This document shows, in pieces, positions 41,151 to 51,197 of a stretch of DNA of 64,000 nucleotides; the stretch's first letter is position 1, and each line of letters begins with the position of its first letter. Under the pieces are notes generated by a model. That model did no database searches and was not told the DNA's origin. It worked only from the letters and a program-made list of their open reading frames with translations. The stretch is from the NCBI RefSeq assembly GCF_947172395.1, contig NC_069108.1, positions 7,265,068-7,329,067 of the forward strand. Reading direction: 5' to 3'. Origin of the DNA: Bicyclus anynana (Eukaryota > Arthropoda > Insecta > Lepidoptera > Nymphalidae). The translations under genes were made by a program, and so were the position numbers.

Positions 41151-41301
41151 CGGTAGGGTGGTAACTAGCTACGGCCGAAGCCTCCCACCAGCCAGACCTG
41201 GACCAATTAAGAAAATCTCAATCTGCCTAGCCGGGGATCAAACCCAGGACCTCCGTTTTGTAAATCCAACGCGCATACCACTGCGCCACGGAGGCCGTCA
41301 A
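41148..41301 (-). mobile_element. SINE-B, head and mid part
   Basis: Head at the right (GCCTCCGTGGCGCAGTGG inverted), truncated 3' at TTTGCCGGTAGGG. Confidence 0.9.
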
Positions 41302-41344
41302 AAGACCTAATCACTATTTTGGTCTATAATATCAACCTAATAAA

Positions 41345-42105
41345 ATAATCAATAAATCAATTGGGAAATGTCATGTATGATATCCACCAGTAAACCGGAT
41401 GATATTTGTTAAATGAAAACTCAGTTTCGTTCATGTCAACTAACATACGACAAAGATAATGAATTAGCCCGCAGGAGGGCTATTTAATAGCCTATCTATG
41501 ACTCATAAGCATAGCTGGGCATTAACTCGTTAATCCGTTAATCGTTAATTAACGAAGTTAACATGTTGATTAACGGATTAACTTTTAAGTTAACTTTTAA
41601 AAATGTTAACGGACCCGTTAACTTCCGTTAACGTGCAGAAGTCCGTTAATTGTTAATCCAATGCCTACTATTTACCGCGCGACGTGATTAACAGGTTTAA
41701 ACAAGTAAGAAATTATGAAAGATTTTTTTTCAACAAATTACTATATTTATGTTAAAATTATAGATAGATTTTATCTATAATAAAACTAAAAACAAATTAT
41801 GTCACTTTTCCCCAGTGCTCACCTTTATTTTTCCAATGGGGATCTCACACAATGATATAAAAAAAAATGCAATATAAACCAGTCATATTAACGGATTAAC
41901 CGATTAACGTTAACTTGCGTTAATTCTTCCGACATGTAACGCTTTAACGTTTAACGAAGCTAACTTTTTTTGTAGGGGATTAACGATTAACGAAGTTAAC
42001 TATTTGATTAACGGTGCCCAGCTATGCTCATAAGTGCGAGTAACGAATTATCTTTCTATAGTATCGTGTTATACAGAGAGAGATAGAGGTTAATTTAAAA
42101 CTGAG
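41345..42105 (+). repeat. Duplicated intronic segment, copy 1 (contains a hAT insertion)
   Basis: TCAATTGGGAAAT(G/A)TCATGTATGATATCC... through TATCTTTCTATAGTATCGTG and ACAGAGAGA matches 45005-45200 in the same orientation apart from the 41510-42026 insertion. Confidence 0.85.
41510..42026. mobile_element. hAT-like non-autonomous element with perfect 8-bp TSD
   Basis: Ends CATAGCTGGGCA and TGCCCAGCTATG are exact inverses; CTCATAAG flanks both sides (41502-41509 and 42027-42034). The outer 200 bp on each side is packed with GTTAACG/CGTTAA motifs. No ORF. Confidence 0.95.
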
Positions 42106-42170
42106 AGCCGTGATAGCCCAGTGGATGTGACCTCTGCCTCCGATTCCGGAGGGTGTGGATCAGCGCCGGA
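42106..42170 (+). mobile_element. SINE-A head only
   Basis: GAGCCGTGATAGCCCAGTGG to GATTCCGGAGGGTGTGG, then unrelated sequence. Confidence 0.85.
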
Positions 42171-42286
42171 CCGAGGTAAATTTTAGAATGGAGCGAGATC
42201 CAATTAAGGCGCCTTTCCTGTTTGCTCCTAACATTATATACTAGGGACGTTTGAAAAGTTCGTAGCCATACATACATACATTTTTA

Positions 42287-42520
42287 ACCGACTTCAAAAA
42301 AAGGAGGAGGTTTCTCAATTCGACCGTTCGATTTCGATTCGATTCAAGCCGTTTAAATCATAAAGATTTTATGGATTTTTGGACTGAATTTTCAGACACT
42401 TCTTTCAGATACGGCTTCAATTAACACAGCACTAACTTACCCGGCACCGCCTTCAAACTGATCAGAAGATAGCACATACGACGTTATGTTTCGCTTTTAA
42501 TTTAATGAAAACTTTTTTAT
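42287..42520 (+). mobile_element. AACCGACTTC element, 3'-truncated
   Basis: AACCGACTTCAAAAAAAGGA, GTTTCTCAATTCGACCG, and GGCACCGCCTTCAAACTGAT; the usual inverted end is missing. Confidence 0.75.
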
Positions 42521-42562
42521 GATATAGTAGTATATTATAAAGTTTTTTGTGCTTAGGTAAAG

Positions 42563-42720
42563 AAGCCCTATTACAAGCCCCCGGCCGAAGGCCGGTGTAG
42601 AATAAAGTTCGCGGCCGAAGGCCGCGCGTTTTTTGCGCTCGGGTAAAATGCCCAGCCATAGCCACGGTCGAAAGCCCTATTACAAACCCCCCGCCGAAGG
42701 CCGGTGTATAATAAAGTTCG
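42563..42720 (+). repeat. GGCCGAAGGCC hairpin repeat, period 109
   Basis: AAGCCCTATTACAA at 42563 and 42672; three GGCCGAAGGCC or GCCGAAGGCC hairpins within 130 bp, then a (CAGA)-containing dispersed repeat to about 42980. Confidence 0.85.
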
Positions 42721-43059
42721 CGTTTTTTGCTATATATCCGATCTTAATGAAACAAAGCCTATATGTTGCCCTGGACTATGCTTAATCTATTTGTGAAATC
42801 CGCATCAAAATCCGTCCAGTAGAACCAGAGAATAGCGCGAACATTCAGACAGAAGGACAGACGTACAGACAGACAGACAAGAAAATTAAAAAAAATGTTT
42901 TCGTATTCAATTGCTCATTTCTAATTGCCCTAACTTGATTTTAGTTAAATTTGGGCAAAGTACAGACACTCGATTTCTACTCTTTTATTATAGTATAGAT
43001 AGATAGATAGATTGATTGACTTTTAGGAAGATAGCTGACACTATTGGCATCTTAACAAA

Positions 43060-43640
43060 AGCCAAACATCACATAATCGCCTTGACTTCTTTGAGTTGAA
43101 CAAATACGCGATCGACTGACGAATTTTCGCAACTGCTTGGAGTTGTTTGAGGCAGATACTTTTTTGTAACCATGGTCACAAGACCATGGTTAAAACCTGA
43201 GTATATTACTTTAACTCCAGAAACAAAAGTACAGTCTAAAAAGTGGACACGACCAGGATCCAATGTTCCAAAAAAGCAGAAGCGGTTTTGCGTGTTGCAA
43301 AAGTAATGGCCTTAGTTTTTTGAGATTCGCGGGATGTAATTACGGTGGATTACTAAAAAAAGGCGTAAATATAAACTCTGCTTAATAGTGAAATCTGCTG
43401 CGATGTTTCAGAGGACAAATTAAAGAAAAATGGCCATGATCATTGAGAAGAAAAGTTTTGTTTCATCAGGATAATTTGCGAGTTTCTGCTATGCTTTTAA
43501 CAAACGTGTGAAACGTTTGTTAAAAGCATAGCAGAAATTCATCAGTATAATTTAGAATTCTTACCTTACCACCATATTCATATGATCTAGTCTCGTCTCG
43601 ATCATCGACTTTTATCTATTTCCGAAGCTAGAAAAAGCAC
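43060..43640 (+). pseudogene. mariner-type transposase remnant
   Basis: Broken frames on the plus strand read FVTMVTRPW (usual FVTMDETW), TPETKVQSKKW, PKKQKR, KVMALVF-DSRDVITVDY, then VLFHQDN, in the order of mariner transposases. The first catalytic Asp is lost, several stops occur, and a palindrome sits after HQDN. Non-functional. Confidence 0.8.
43483..43537. repeat. Perfect 25-bp inverted repeat
   Basis: Arm 43483-43507 (TTTCTGCTATGCTTTTAACA...) is exactly inverted at 43513-43537 with a 5-base loop GTGAA. It lies within the mariner remnant. Confidence 0.95.
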
Positions 43641-43646
43641 TTCGTC

Positions 43647-43951
43647 ATCAACCCATATTCGGCTCACTGCTGAGCTCGAGTCTCCTCTCAGAATGAGAGG
43701 GGTTAGGCCGATAGTCCACCACGCTGGCCCAGTGCGGATTGGCAGACTTCACACTCGCAGAGAATGAAGATAATTCTCCGGTATGCAGGTTTCCTCACGA
43801 TGTTTTCCTTCACCGATTGAGACACGTGATATTTAATTTCTTAAAATGCACACAACTGAAAAGTTGGAGGTGCATGCCCCGGACCGGATTCGAACCCACA
43901 CCCTCCGGAATCGGAGGCAGAGGTCATATCCACTGGGCTATCACTGCTCTA
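43647..43951 (-). mobile_element. SINE-A, full length
   Basis: Tail CATCAACCCATATTCGGCTC at the left, head with GGATTCGAACCC and CCACTGGGCTATCAC at the right. Confidence 0.92.
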
Positions 43952-44220
43952 TTTTTATGAAAGTGGTCTATGCATTTTCAAAGAGTTTAAAGAAAAAAAA
44001 TAGCTGGTATAGAATTGTTTCCAGGCCAACAAAATAAGTGTATTGAGCTCTAAATAAAGTTGAAAAATAAATTAACTAAATAAATATAGCTTTGTAGTTA
44101 CCTGGTTTACTTAGGCTACGAACTTATGGGACGCGAAGATTTTGACCATACTCAGGCCAATTGAAAATGAGGCACAATACCGTCTCTCGATCACGTAGTG
44201 CCTGCCTGCCTGCCACCCTA

Positions 44221-44560
44221 GTGCCCCCTAGTACCTATAGAACCCGCGCGGCGAGTGGCGCTTGGGCGCCCCTGAGATCGCGGCACCCGGGTGTAACGCA
44301 CCCCATGCACTACAGGTAAAGACTCTAGCTCACGTAGCGCCCGGGTGCAATCATCACCGTAGCGCCCCCTAGTACCTATAAAACCCGCGCGGCGAGTGGC
44401 GCTTGGGCGCCCCTGAGATCGCGACACCCGGGTGTAACGCACCCCCTGCACTATAAGTAAAGACTCTCTAGCTCACGCAGCGCCCGGGTGCAATCATCAC
44501 CCTAGCGCCCTCTATTACCTGTATATACCCGGGTTAAAATCAACGCACTCCCTGCACCAT
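44221..44560. repeat. GC-rich tandem repeat, period 141-143, 2.4 units
   Basis: GCGCCCCCTAGTACCTATA at 44221 (GTGCC variant), 44362 and 44505 (variant). Each unit has GGCGAGTGGCGCTTGGGCGC and GCGCCCGGGTGCAATCATCA. Strongly GC-rich within an AT-rich intron. Confidence 0.88.
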
Positions 44561-44740
44561 AGGTAAAGAAAGACGCCTCTATAAGTAAATTCGCGCACGT
44601 CGCGTTCATCTCTTCGATTTAAATATAGACGATCGAAAACAAATAAATTTCTTTTCGATCTTGTCTTTACCATTTCGGCGCCCCCTAGGATTTGGCGCCT
44701 GGAGCGACCGCTCCGTTCGCCGTATGGACGGTCCGGCCCT

Positions 44741-44996
44741 GGTGTGGATTCGAATCCAACCCGGGGCATGCACCTCCAACTTTACAGTTGTGTGCATTTT
44801 AAGAAATTAAATATCACGTGTCTCAAACGGTGAAGGAAAACATCGTGAGGAAACTGCATACCAGATAATTATCTTAATTCTGTGCGTGTGTGAAGTCTGC
44901 CAATCCGCATTGGGCCAGCGTGGTGGACTATTCACCTCTCTCATTCTGAGAGGAGACTCGAGCTCAGCAGTGAGCCGAATATGGCTTGATAACGTT
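44741..44996 (+). mobile_element. SINE-A, 5'-truncated
   Basis: Starts at the B box (GTGTGGATTCGAATCCAACC) and runs to GCAGTGAGCCGAATATGGCT. The preceding 44680-44740 (GGCGCCTGGAGCGACCGCTC) is another GC-rich repeat end. Confidence 0.85.
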
Positions 44997-45004
44997 ATAA
45001 AATA

Positions 45005-45200
45005 AACCTCAAATCAATTGGGAAATATCATGTATGATATCCATCAGTAAACCGGATGATATTTGTTACATGGAATTTGGTTTATGTCTATACTAGCATA
45101 CGAAAAATATAGTGAATTAGCTTCAGGAGGGCAAAACGATTTTTCGAATTATCTTTCTATAGTATCGTGTTATACAGAGAGATTGAGGGTAATTTAAAAC
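45005..45200 (+). repeat. Duplicated intronic segment, copy 2 (no hAT insertion)
   Basis: Same orientation as 41345-42105 and about 3.66 kb away; continuous where copy 1 carries the hAT element. Confidence 0.82.
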
Positions 45201-45203
45201 TAA

Positions 45204-45550
45204 TCTATACTAATATTATAAAGAGGAAAACTTTGTTTGTATGTTTGTTTGTTTGTTTGATTGTAATGAATAGGCTCAAAAACTACTGGACCAACTTTAA
45301 AAATTCTTTCACCATTCGAAAGCTACATTATCCACAAGTAACATAGGCTATATTTTATTTTGGAAATAAATAGGGTTCCGTAAGATATTTGGGTTTTTCA
45401 GACACAAGGTGTAAAAAATCAACCAGAAAAGTAGGGTAGGGGTAGGTAGGAATAGGGTAGAGGTAGGCTAGGGGTAGGGTAGAGGTAGGATAGGGGTAGT
45501 TGAAAGATTACATCGGATTTCACGCGGACGAAGTCGCGGGCGTCGGCTAG
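45204..45550 (+). mobile_element. Helitron-like element with G-rich tract
   Basis: TCTATACTAATATTATAAAG start, GCGGACG...CGTCGGC stem and CTAG end. The interior has TAGGGTAGGGG-type runs at 45425-45510. Confidence 0.82.
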
Positions 45551-45584
45551 TGAGTTATAAAAACGTTGATACAGAATAGCACTA

Positions 45585-45780
45585 CTATTCTGGTCGACGG
45601 GACGGTCATAAAACACACAATGTAAATATTTCCTTGGAGGGAATGCCAGCAATAAGGCCACTATAGCCAACACTGCCACGTTCCGTTCACCCGTAGTGAG
45701 CCAGCCTCCCCTCCGTGCCACCCGTATGTTTCCATGCGACCTCAGCATCAGCCACCTCCACCTCCAAATAGGTACTAGGT
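45585..45780 (-). pseudogene. Vezatin membrane exon, duplicated pseudo-exon 1
   Basis: Minus-strand copy of the 46159-46367 exon: GGWLTTGERNVAVLAIVALL is preserved, but one extra G in the GGCACGGAGGGGAGG stretch shifts the frame relative to the upstream EVAWKHTGG part, and the first third is lost. Period to the next copy 274 bp. Confidence 0.8.
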
Positions 45781-45884
45781 AAGGATACCATCAACAGTCC
45801 AACAAACAGTATTCTATCTTCTCTGGACCCTTAATCATTGAGCTATGGAGTTTTAAAGTAACTTTTAGCAGTAGCATCTAAAGT

Positions 45885-46030
45885 AAACTCGTACAAGGTA
45901 CATACTTTTGGAGGTGTTGCTAGCAACAGGGCCACTATAGTCAACACTGCCATATTCCATTCAACCGTACCGCCCCCGTGACTACAGGGTACTTCAACTT
46001 TAGGAGCTTTCTACTCCACCTCCAACTAAG
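45885..46030 (-). pseudogene. Vezatin membrane exon, duplicated pseudo-exon 2
   Basis: Strongly diverged copy (plus-strand GGGCCACTATAGTCAACACTGCC-like core at 45930) with in-frame breaks. 255 bp from the intact exon; adjoining intron sequence is duplicated too. Confidence 0.75.
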
Positions 46031-46158
46031 TACCAGGAGAGTATACCATCCAAATTCCAACAAACAGTATTCTATCTTCTCTGAACCCCTTAATCGTGGA
46101 GCTATGGAGGCTTGAAATAACTCTTAGTAGTAGTATCTAAAGTAAACAAGGTACATAC

Positions 46159-46367
46159 TTCTTTGGAGGTGATGCCAACAACAGGGCCACTATAGCCAAC
46201 ACTGCCACGTTCCGTTCGCCCATGGTGAGCCAGCCTCCCCCCGTCCCGCCCGCATGTCTCCAGGCGACCGCAGCCTCAGGAGCCTCCTGTTCCACTTCCA
46301 CACTGTCCTCCCTGAACAGCAGCCCACTTTCCAGAACCGCTATTATGTTCTCCCTACTGTATATGAG
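46159..46367 (-). CDS. Vezt: Vezatin, membrane-segment exon
   Basis: A 209-base exon (phase 0 in, 2 bases out), acceptor CATTCCAG, donor GTATGT. It encodes ENIIAVLESGLLFREDSVEV, then a Gly/Ala-rich link, and ERNVAVLAIVALLLASPPK, a membrane helix. ILQ/VLE-x-G/E-x-L-L-x-(R/Q)-E-D-x-x-E matches the HTILQQEVLLQEDVE block of vertebrate vezatin. Two degenerate copies lie downstream. Confidence 0.8.
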
Positions 46368-46429
46368 CTGGAATGAGATTTTTTTTATTTTGAAAACAAA
46401 CAGCTGTAGTCAAATCTATATAAATAAAA

Positions 46430-46686
46430 ATGGAATTTCAAAATGTGTGTATAACTTTCGAACAACTGCACCAAATTGGATGATTCTTGGTTAAATGTAT
46501 TTTTTATTGTTAAGACAAGGTTTGTTTAATATAAGTATTAAAAAAAAAAGACTAAAAACAACACTATAATCCTGTACATACAATTTGTAATAATACTTAA
46601 ATAAGGGGTGGGGTAGAGTTGGGGTAGGTTAGGGGTTGGGGCGAAGTGCACAAAAGTCTAAGTGAAGCTTCACCGGGATTGCTAGT
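46430..46686 (+). mobile_element. Second Helitron-like type
   Basis: TCTATATAAATAAAAATGG start and AAGCTTCACCGGGATTGCTAG end with GGGGTAGG runs before it. Confidence 0.65.
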
Positions 46687-46837
46687 TTAACATAATTTTA
46701 GCCTTAGACTATGTAATTATCTACCATACCTCTTAGAATTTTTAACAAATTTAACATTATCTGCCTAAGCCCACCGACCCACATAGAAGCAGTATGTTGG
46801 GTCTAAAGCTCCACATCAACTCTCCTATAATTTTAAG

Positions 46838-46938
46838 TGCCTCGGTAGAGCAGTGGTATGCGCGGTGGATTTATAAGATGGAGGACCTAGGTTTGATGCC
46901 TGGCTGGGCTGATTGAGGTTTTCTTAATCGGTCAAAAA
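46838..46938 (+). mobile_element. SINE-B head, diverged
   Basis: TGCCTCGGTAGAGCAGTGGT, GGTTTGATGCC, truncated after TTCTTAATCGGTC. Confidence 0.85.
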
Positions 46939-47134
46939 AATAAGCAACCCATGACACGTCTGCTTTCTTGTGCCGTTTTAGTACTAAAACAGATGCTACT
47001 GAGAAGCAGGGTAGCTGCAAGCATGGGGAAGTGACCAATTCTAGGAAAGTAACCACCAGCACACCATGCTGTGCCTGTGACCACACATCTCTGGTTAAGG
47101 GTTAAAAATATAGACACAGGCAATAAACACTTAC

Positions 47135-47219
47135 CATATTGGGCCTGAATTTCATTGCAATCCATTTCCTTGACAGCAGGGGTGGGTGGAAATCTTGTTT
47201 CATAAACAGTGCCATCTCA
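47135..47219 (-). CDS. Vezt: Vezatin, second identified exon
   Basis: An 85-base exon (1 base in, phase 0 out), acceptor ATTTTCAG, donor GTAAGTG. It encodes EMALFMKQDFHPPLLSRKWI and AMKFRPNM and joins in frame to the membrane exon (RPNM-LIYSREN), as GFRLDSLHTILQ does in vertebrate vezatin. Confidence 0.7.
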
Positions 47220-47267
47220 CTGAAAATAAAATTATTGTAATGTATTATGTATGAGAAACTTGCATAC

Positions 47268-47379
47268 TTGTGAATTGTCTTAAATCTATATACATCCTCA
47301 GGAGATGTTGACTCCACAACGTGCAATTGCAATTGTCCGGTTTTGGGGTGAAACATACGTAGAGAGTATTTTGTCCAAC
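47268..47379 (-). CDS. Vezt: Vezatin, first identified exon (probable)
   Basis: A 112-base exon (2 bases in, 2 out) with donor GTATGC and acceptor CACCCAG. It encodes WTKYSLRMFHPKTGQLQLHV then VESTSPEDVYRFKTIH. Phases fit, but the acceptor lies at the edge of a 17-bp minisatellite with no clear pyrimidine tract, so the border could be wrong. Further 5' exons were not found. Confidence 0.5.
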
Positions 47380-47381
47380 CT

Positions 47382-47571
47382 GGGTGACGTTGTCGCATGG
47401 GTGACGTTGTCGCATGGGTGACGTTGACGCATGGGTGCCGTTGTCGCATGGGTGCCGTTGTCGCATGGGTGCCGTTGTCGCATGGGTGACGTTGTCGCAT
47501 GGGTGACGTTGTCGCATGGGTGCCGTTGTCGCATGGGTGACGTTGTCGCATGGGTGACGTTGTCGCATGGG
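47382..47571. repeat. 17-bp minisatellite, about 11 units
   Basis: GTGACGTTGTCGCATGG repeats with GTGCCG and GTTGACG variants, no spacers. Because 17 is not a multiple of 3 and no unit has a stop, all minus frames are open; these ORFs are artefacts. Confidence 0.95.
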
Positions 47572-48184
47572 TTCGTCGACTTTTCACGGATGACAGCAAA
47601 ATAAATAAATCATTATATAATCCTGATGAACTACCACAAAGTAACACCTGCTTCAATTCAAATCAATTGGTAAATTTGAATGTGATACAAGTTGAAAGGT
47701 CTGAGGTGTGAAGTCCATTCTGAGAAGAGACCCGTGCTCAACTGGAAGTCGATTACAGGTTTTTAATGTCCACTATGATGATAACATACTAGCAGACACT
47801 ACTACTGTAGTATTAGTAGAGACAAATATCTTAGCAATCCATGGATTCACTATGCTGGTGCCAGGTTCATCGCGTGGCAGAGAAAAAAATGTTGAACAAA
47901 ATCTAGGACTTGTGACCACTGGATGTAGGGTTAAGGTATTCCTTGTCAATCAATTAACACTCCCCTCCGCTCGTGTTGTTCTCCCTGTCTAGCCAAATTT
48001 GGTAAGATCCTATTAGCGCAGCTTCAGATACTCAATCTAATATAGAAGATGCTGTAGTTCTAGAGAGGCCAAGGTCTTTTAGCAAGTTATTGAGAGATTG
48101 TGCTAGTAATCCTTTCATGCCCACTTCCACGGGATACAGACTAACCACGAATACTACAGGCTATTGATTCATAATATTGTTATT
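47572..48184. other. Unassigned, with family D repeat
   Basis: 47900-48000 matches family D (GTAGGGTTAAGG, TAACACTCCCCTCCGCTCGT). No exon of vezatin identified here. Confidence 0.45.
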
Positions 48185-48650
48185 TTTTTTTTTTTGTATA
48201 AGCAAGCGCTTAGCTGCAATCACGCCTGATGGTAAGCAGTGATGCAGCCTATGGTGGAACGCGCTTGCCTAGAAGATGCCTATTCACTGTTGACTTGAAG
48301 GTACCCCTGTTGTAGGTGGGGAAACAAAGCTGGAAGAGCATTCCACATCTTTTGCAGTGCGTATAAGAAACGAGGAACTAAACTGCAGTACGCGTCCGAG
48401 GAATATTGATGACGTAGCGGTGTAGATCTCTGCGATGCCTAGCAGTCCTGTGGTAGAACGGCGAAGGTGGCACAAGATCAAATAGTACCTGAGCGCACTC
48501 CCCGAAATATATCTTGTAGAACACTGATAGACAGGCAACCTTTCGGCTATGCTCTAAGCTTTGAAGTTTAGAGCTTGATAATGCCTCATTGCCAATGAGC
48601 CTTCTAGCACGTTTATCCACTGAATCCAAACCAGCAAGCTGGTATTTGGT
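48185..48650 (-). pseudogene. CR1-like LINE 3' fragment
   Basis: The minus strand reads LDSVDKRARRLIGN-like, then SLEHSRKVACLSVFYKIYFG and FDLVPPSPFYHRTARHRRDL and SSFLIRTAKDVECS, the C-terminal tail typical of CR1/Jockey-group polymerases. Broken by a stop or frame change in the middle. 3' end at the poly-T at 48185. Confidence 0.8.
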
Positions 48651-48714
48651 TTTGGTTAATGTTGTATTTATTATAAAAATCTGATCCTAAGTTGAATTTT
48701 ACTTTCTACTGAAA

Positions 48715-48905
48715 GTAGCCGGTTTCACTCGCGTAGCCCCCGTTCCCGTGGGAATACGGGAATAAAATATAGACTCATCATCAAGACATTCACAATCATT
48801 GTGGCTTTCTATTGGTACACGAATTTTAAAAATCGGTTCAGTAGATTCAGATATTAACCCTACAATACCACAAACTTTACTTCTTCTATATTATCTTTAG
48901 ATAAT
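48715..48905 (-). mobile_element. Helitron-like element, diverged
   Basis: Reverse order of GGGAACGGGGG, AAAGCCAC and TTTTTAAAATTCG blocks, ending near the inverted ATAATATAGAAG start. Confidence 0.6.
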
Positions 48906-49317
48906 CTACTTCTATTTTTAGAAATTTATTGATGAAAGCTCTCTCAATACACAGGTTAGATTTTCATTTAAGTAACATGAGTGACTTACATTATTTAATT
49001 ATCAACGCATACCGTTTAATTATTGAATTATTTAAATATGTTACACGATTTATTCATTTAAACTATAGAGAAAATTCCTTAAAATACCATTTTAGCAAAA
49101 ATTGCAAAGGGCAAAATAACAATCACAATCACACTCACAGATGACCAAGATGACTGACAAACCACAGATTAAAACTTGAAAAACCGTCCTATTATGACAG
49201 TCGACAAACAATCCACCAAGGGTATTTTTATTTTGTACTACACTCTTTGATTTGATTTGACAGTGACATAGAAGAGAGTACATAGAATAATAAGCTATGG
49301 ACTTGTCAGCTAAAACC
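48906..49317. other. Unassigned AT-rich sequence
   Basis: No gene or repeat recognised. Confidence 0.4.
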
Positions 49318-49632
49318 TCAGACCAATTATTATATAGGACCTGCCTCGCTAGACGTTACTTTTCTGTCAAAGTATATGATCAACGATCTAATGCGATTAT
49401 AAAAACTGTCTCTATAGAATCGATGTTAAATAGCTGTAATCGCGTTCGTAGGTTAAAGAGCTCCGTAAAAATACCTCTTTGTGCAATTGAATTGTGAAAA
49501 AAACGGACAAAACTTCTAGTTTAGTATAAGATATATACCAAATCTAAGCTCGTTTTCCTCAGAAAATGACAGACAATTTTGTTCGTGACTATGAGTGCGA
49601 TACAGGTCCTTCTATAATTGGTCTGAGGCTAA
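49318..49632 (+). repeat. Family C repeat with THAP-like first exon remnant
   Basis: GACCTGCCTCGCTAGACGTT ... GTTAAAGAGCTCCGTAAAAA then a decayed C-x4-C-type start (CAIEL-stop). Nearly identical to 62930-63240. Confidence 0.85.
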
Positions 49633-49684
49633 AACGCATCAACAAAATGTTCGTTATTTTGGCCTATGGCCAAGAGATTATATT

Positions 49685-49990
49685 TTAACGGCCTTCGTGG
49701 CGCAGTGGTATGCGCGGTAGATTTAAATGACGGAAGTCATTGTTATTACAGACGGAAGTCCTGGGTTCGATCCCTGAATTATTGGTAGATTAGTGGGAGG
49801 CTTCCGCTGTGGCTAGTTACCACCCACCTGGCAAAGACGTAGCGCCAAGCGATTTAGCGTTCCGGTACGATGTCGGTAAAATCCAAAAGGGGTATGGTAT
49901 GAATTTTAATCCTACTCCTAACAAATTAGACCGCTTCCATCTTAGATTGTATCATCACTTTCCATCAGGAGAAATTGTAGTCAACCGATT
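49685..49990 (+). mobile_element. SINE-B, rearranged head
   Basis: Head GGCCTTCGTGGCGCAGTGGT, a 27-bp partial duplication of the GACGGAAGTC region between A and B boxes, then the normal body. Confidence 0.88.
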
Positions 49991-50669
49991 AATATTATAG
50001 CCGGAAGACGATCTTCCTCTCATATCCTATTTTTAACTCCCACAATATGGGTATCAAATGACACACCACGGAATGACGAATAATTTTTTTGTCGGGGGTT
50101 TTTTAAATCTTTTAATTTTTTATCAAGCATCATGGTAGTTGCAGTTAGAAGTTGATCAGTGACATAGTTCCCAAAGAACGACTTTAGCAGCCTCAATAAT
50201 TTTTTACTTTTTTGTGGTGCTAGGTGATTTATAATAATGAAAAATCCATCAAATAATTCTATAATTTATTATTTTTTACATTCTTTTATTTAGTTACATA
50301 GATATTTATAGTTTCTCATCCAGTCTTGAATTTGAAATCGTAGCAACGAATTGTTTGCGCAAACCAGCACTAACAAACTGATGGTTTGATCTGGAATTCA
50401 CTGTAAAGTGGTACATATACAGCATAGGTACATATGTTAAATAATACAGCATCAATATCACCAAACAATAATAAAGCAAACACTTTTCACAAAGCGGGCC
50501 CCGCGTATCCTATACGAAGACGAAGAAATAGACTTTAGTATCGGTTACTCAGTTGACCTCTATTAAAGTCAATTTCCTTTTACAATAATTTCGATTTTCC
50601 CAAAAAAAAAAACAAAAGATGAAAAGTAGTGACAAATGGGCCTTTTTGGAAAGAATTTTCCTTTATCAA
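49991..50669. other. Unassigned with a dispersed repeat
   Basis: 50010-50180 (TGGGTATCAAATGACACACC, TTGTCGGGGGTTTTTTAAAT) looks like a dispersed repeat; no gene. Confidence 0.4.
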
Positions 50670-50906
50670 TCTATACTAATATAATAAAGTTCAATCAAAC
50701 AAACAAACAAACAAACAAACTCTTCAGTTGTTTGTTTGTTTGTTTGTTTGATTGAACGCGCTAATCTCAGAAACTACTGGTCTGATTTGAAAAATTCTTT
50801 CTGTGTTAGATAGACCATTTATCGAGGAAGGCTATAGGCTATATATTATCCCCATATTCTTACGGGAACGGGAACCACGCGGTTAAAACCGCGCGGCGTC
50901 AGCTAG
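50670..50906 (+). mobile_element. Helitron-like element with AAAC/GTTT foldback
   Basis: TC start at 50670, CTAG end at 50906, and the usual body. Near the start, TTCAATC(AAAC)n and (GTTT)nGATTGAA form a 31-bp inverted repeat. Confidence 0.82.
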
Positions 50907-51197
50907 TAAAAAATAAGTTGAAAGACTAAAAAACTTTCAACTGTAAATTAAGGAAATTATGTCCTTTTTTCAAACACTGAAGAAAAACTCATTGCTTATT
51001 TTCAGTCAACCACATAATTTCCAAGCTATATTTTTAACCTATAGGTGTGTTTATTCGGGACACACTCCTGAGTTGTAAAACTGAGTTTTTGTAAAATAAA
51101 GTTACAATATTTCAAAATCAACCAAAAATCTTGAAACGTAATTAGATTAAAAATCATTTTTAGCTTCCTTAAATTCAATGTGACACTTTTTAATTAC
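50907..51197. other. 3' flank of the 1245-residue ORF
   Basis: AATAAA on the minus strand at 51050-51055, 143 bp after the stop. 51100-51195 has a second copy at 60695-60795. Confidence 0.6.

Noticed and set aside
44218..44451. 77-codon minus ORF with repeated GVRYTRV and SQGRPSATRRAG
   Set aside because: Translation of the GC-rich 141-bp tandem repeat.
45425..45510. Telomere-like TAGGG runs
   Set aside because: Irregular G-rich tract inside a Helitron-like element, not (TTAGG)n.
47382..47571. CRISPR-like regular repeats
   Set aside because: Units are contiguous with no spacers; it is a minisatellite.
47102..47656. 184-codon minus ORF with repeated RQRHPCDN
   Set aside because: Produced by the 17-bp minisatellite (all frames open) joined to the real exon pieces at 47135-47219 and 47268-47379.
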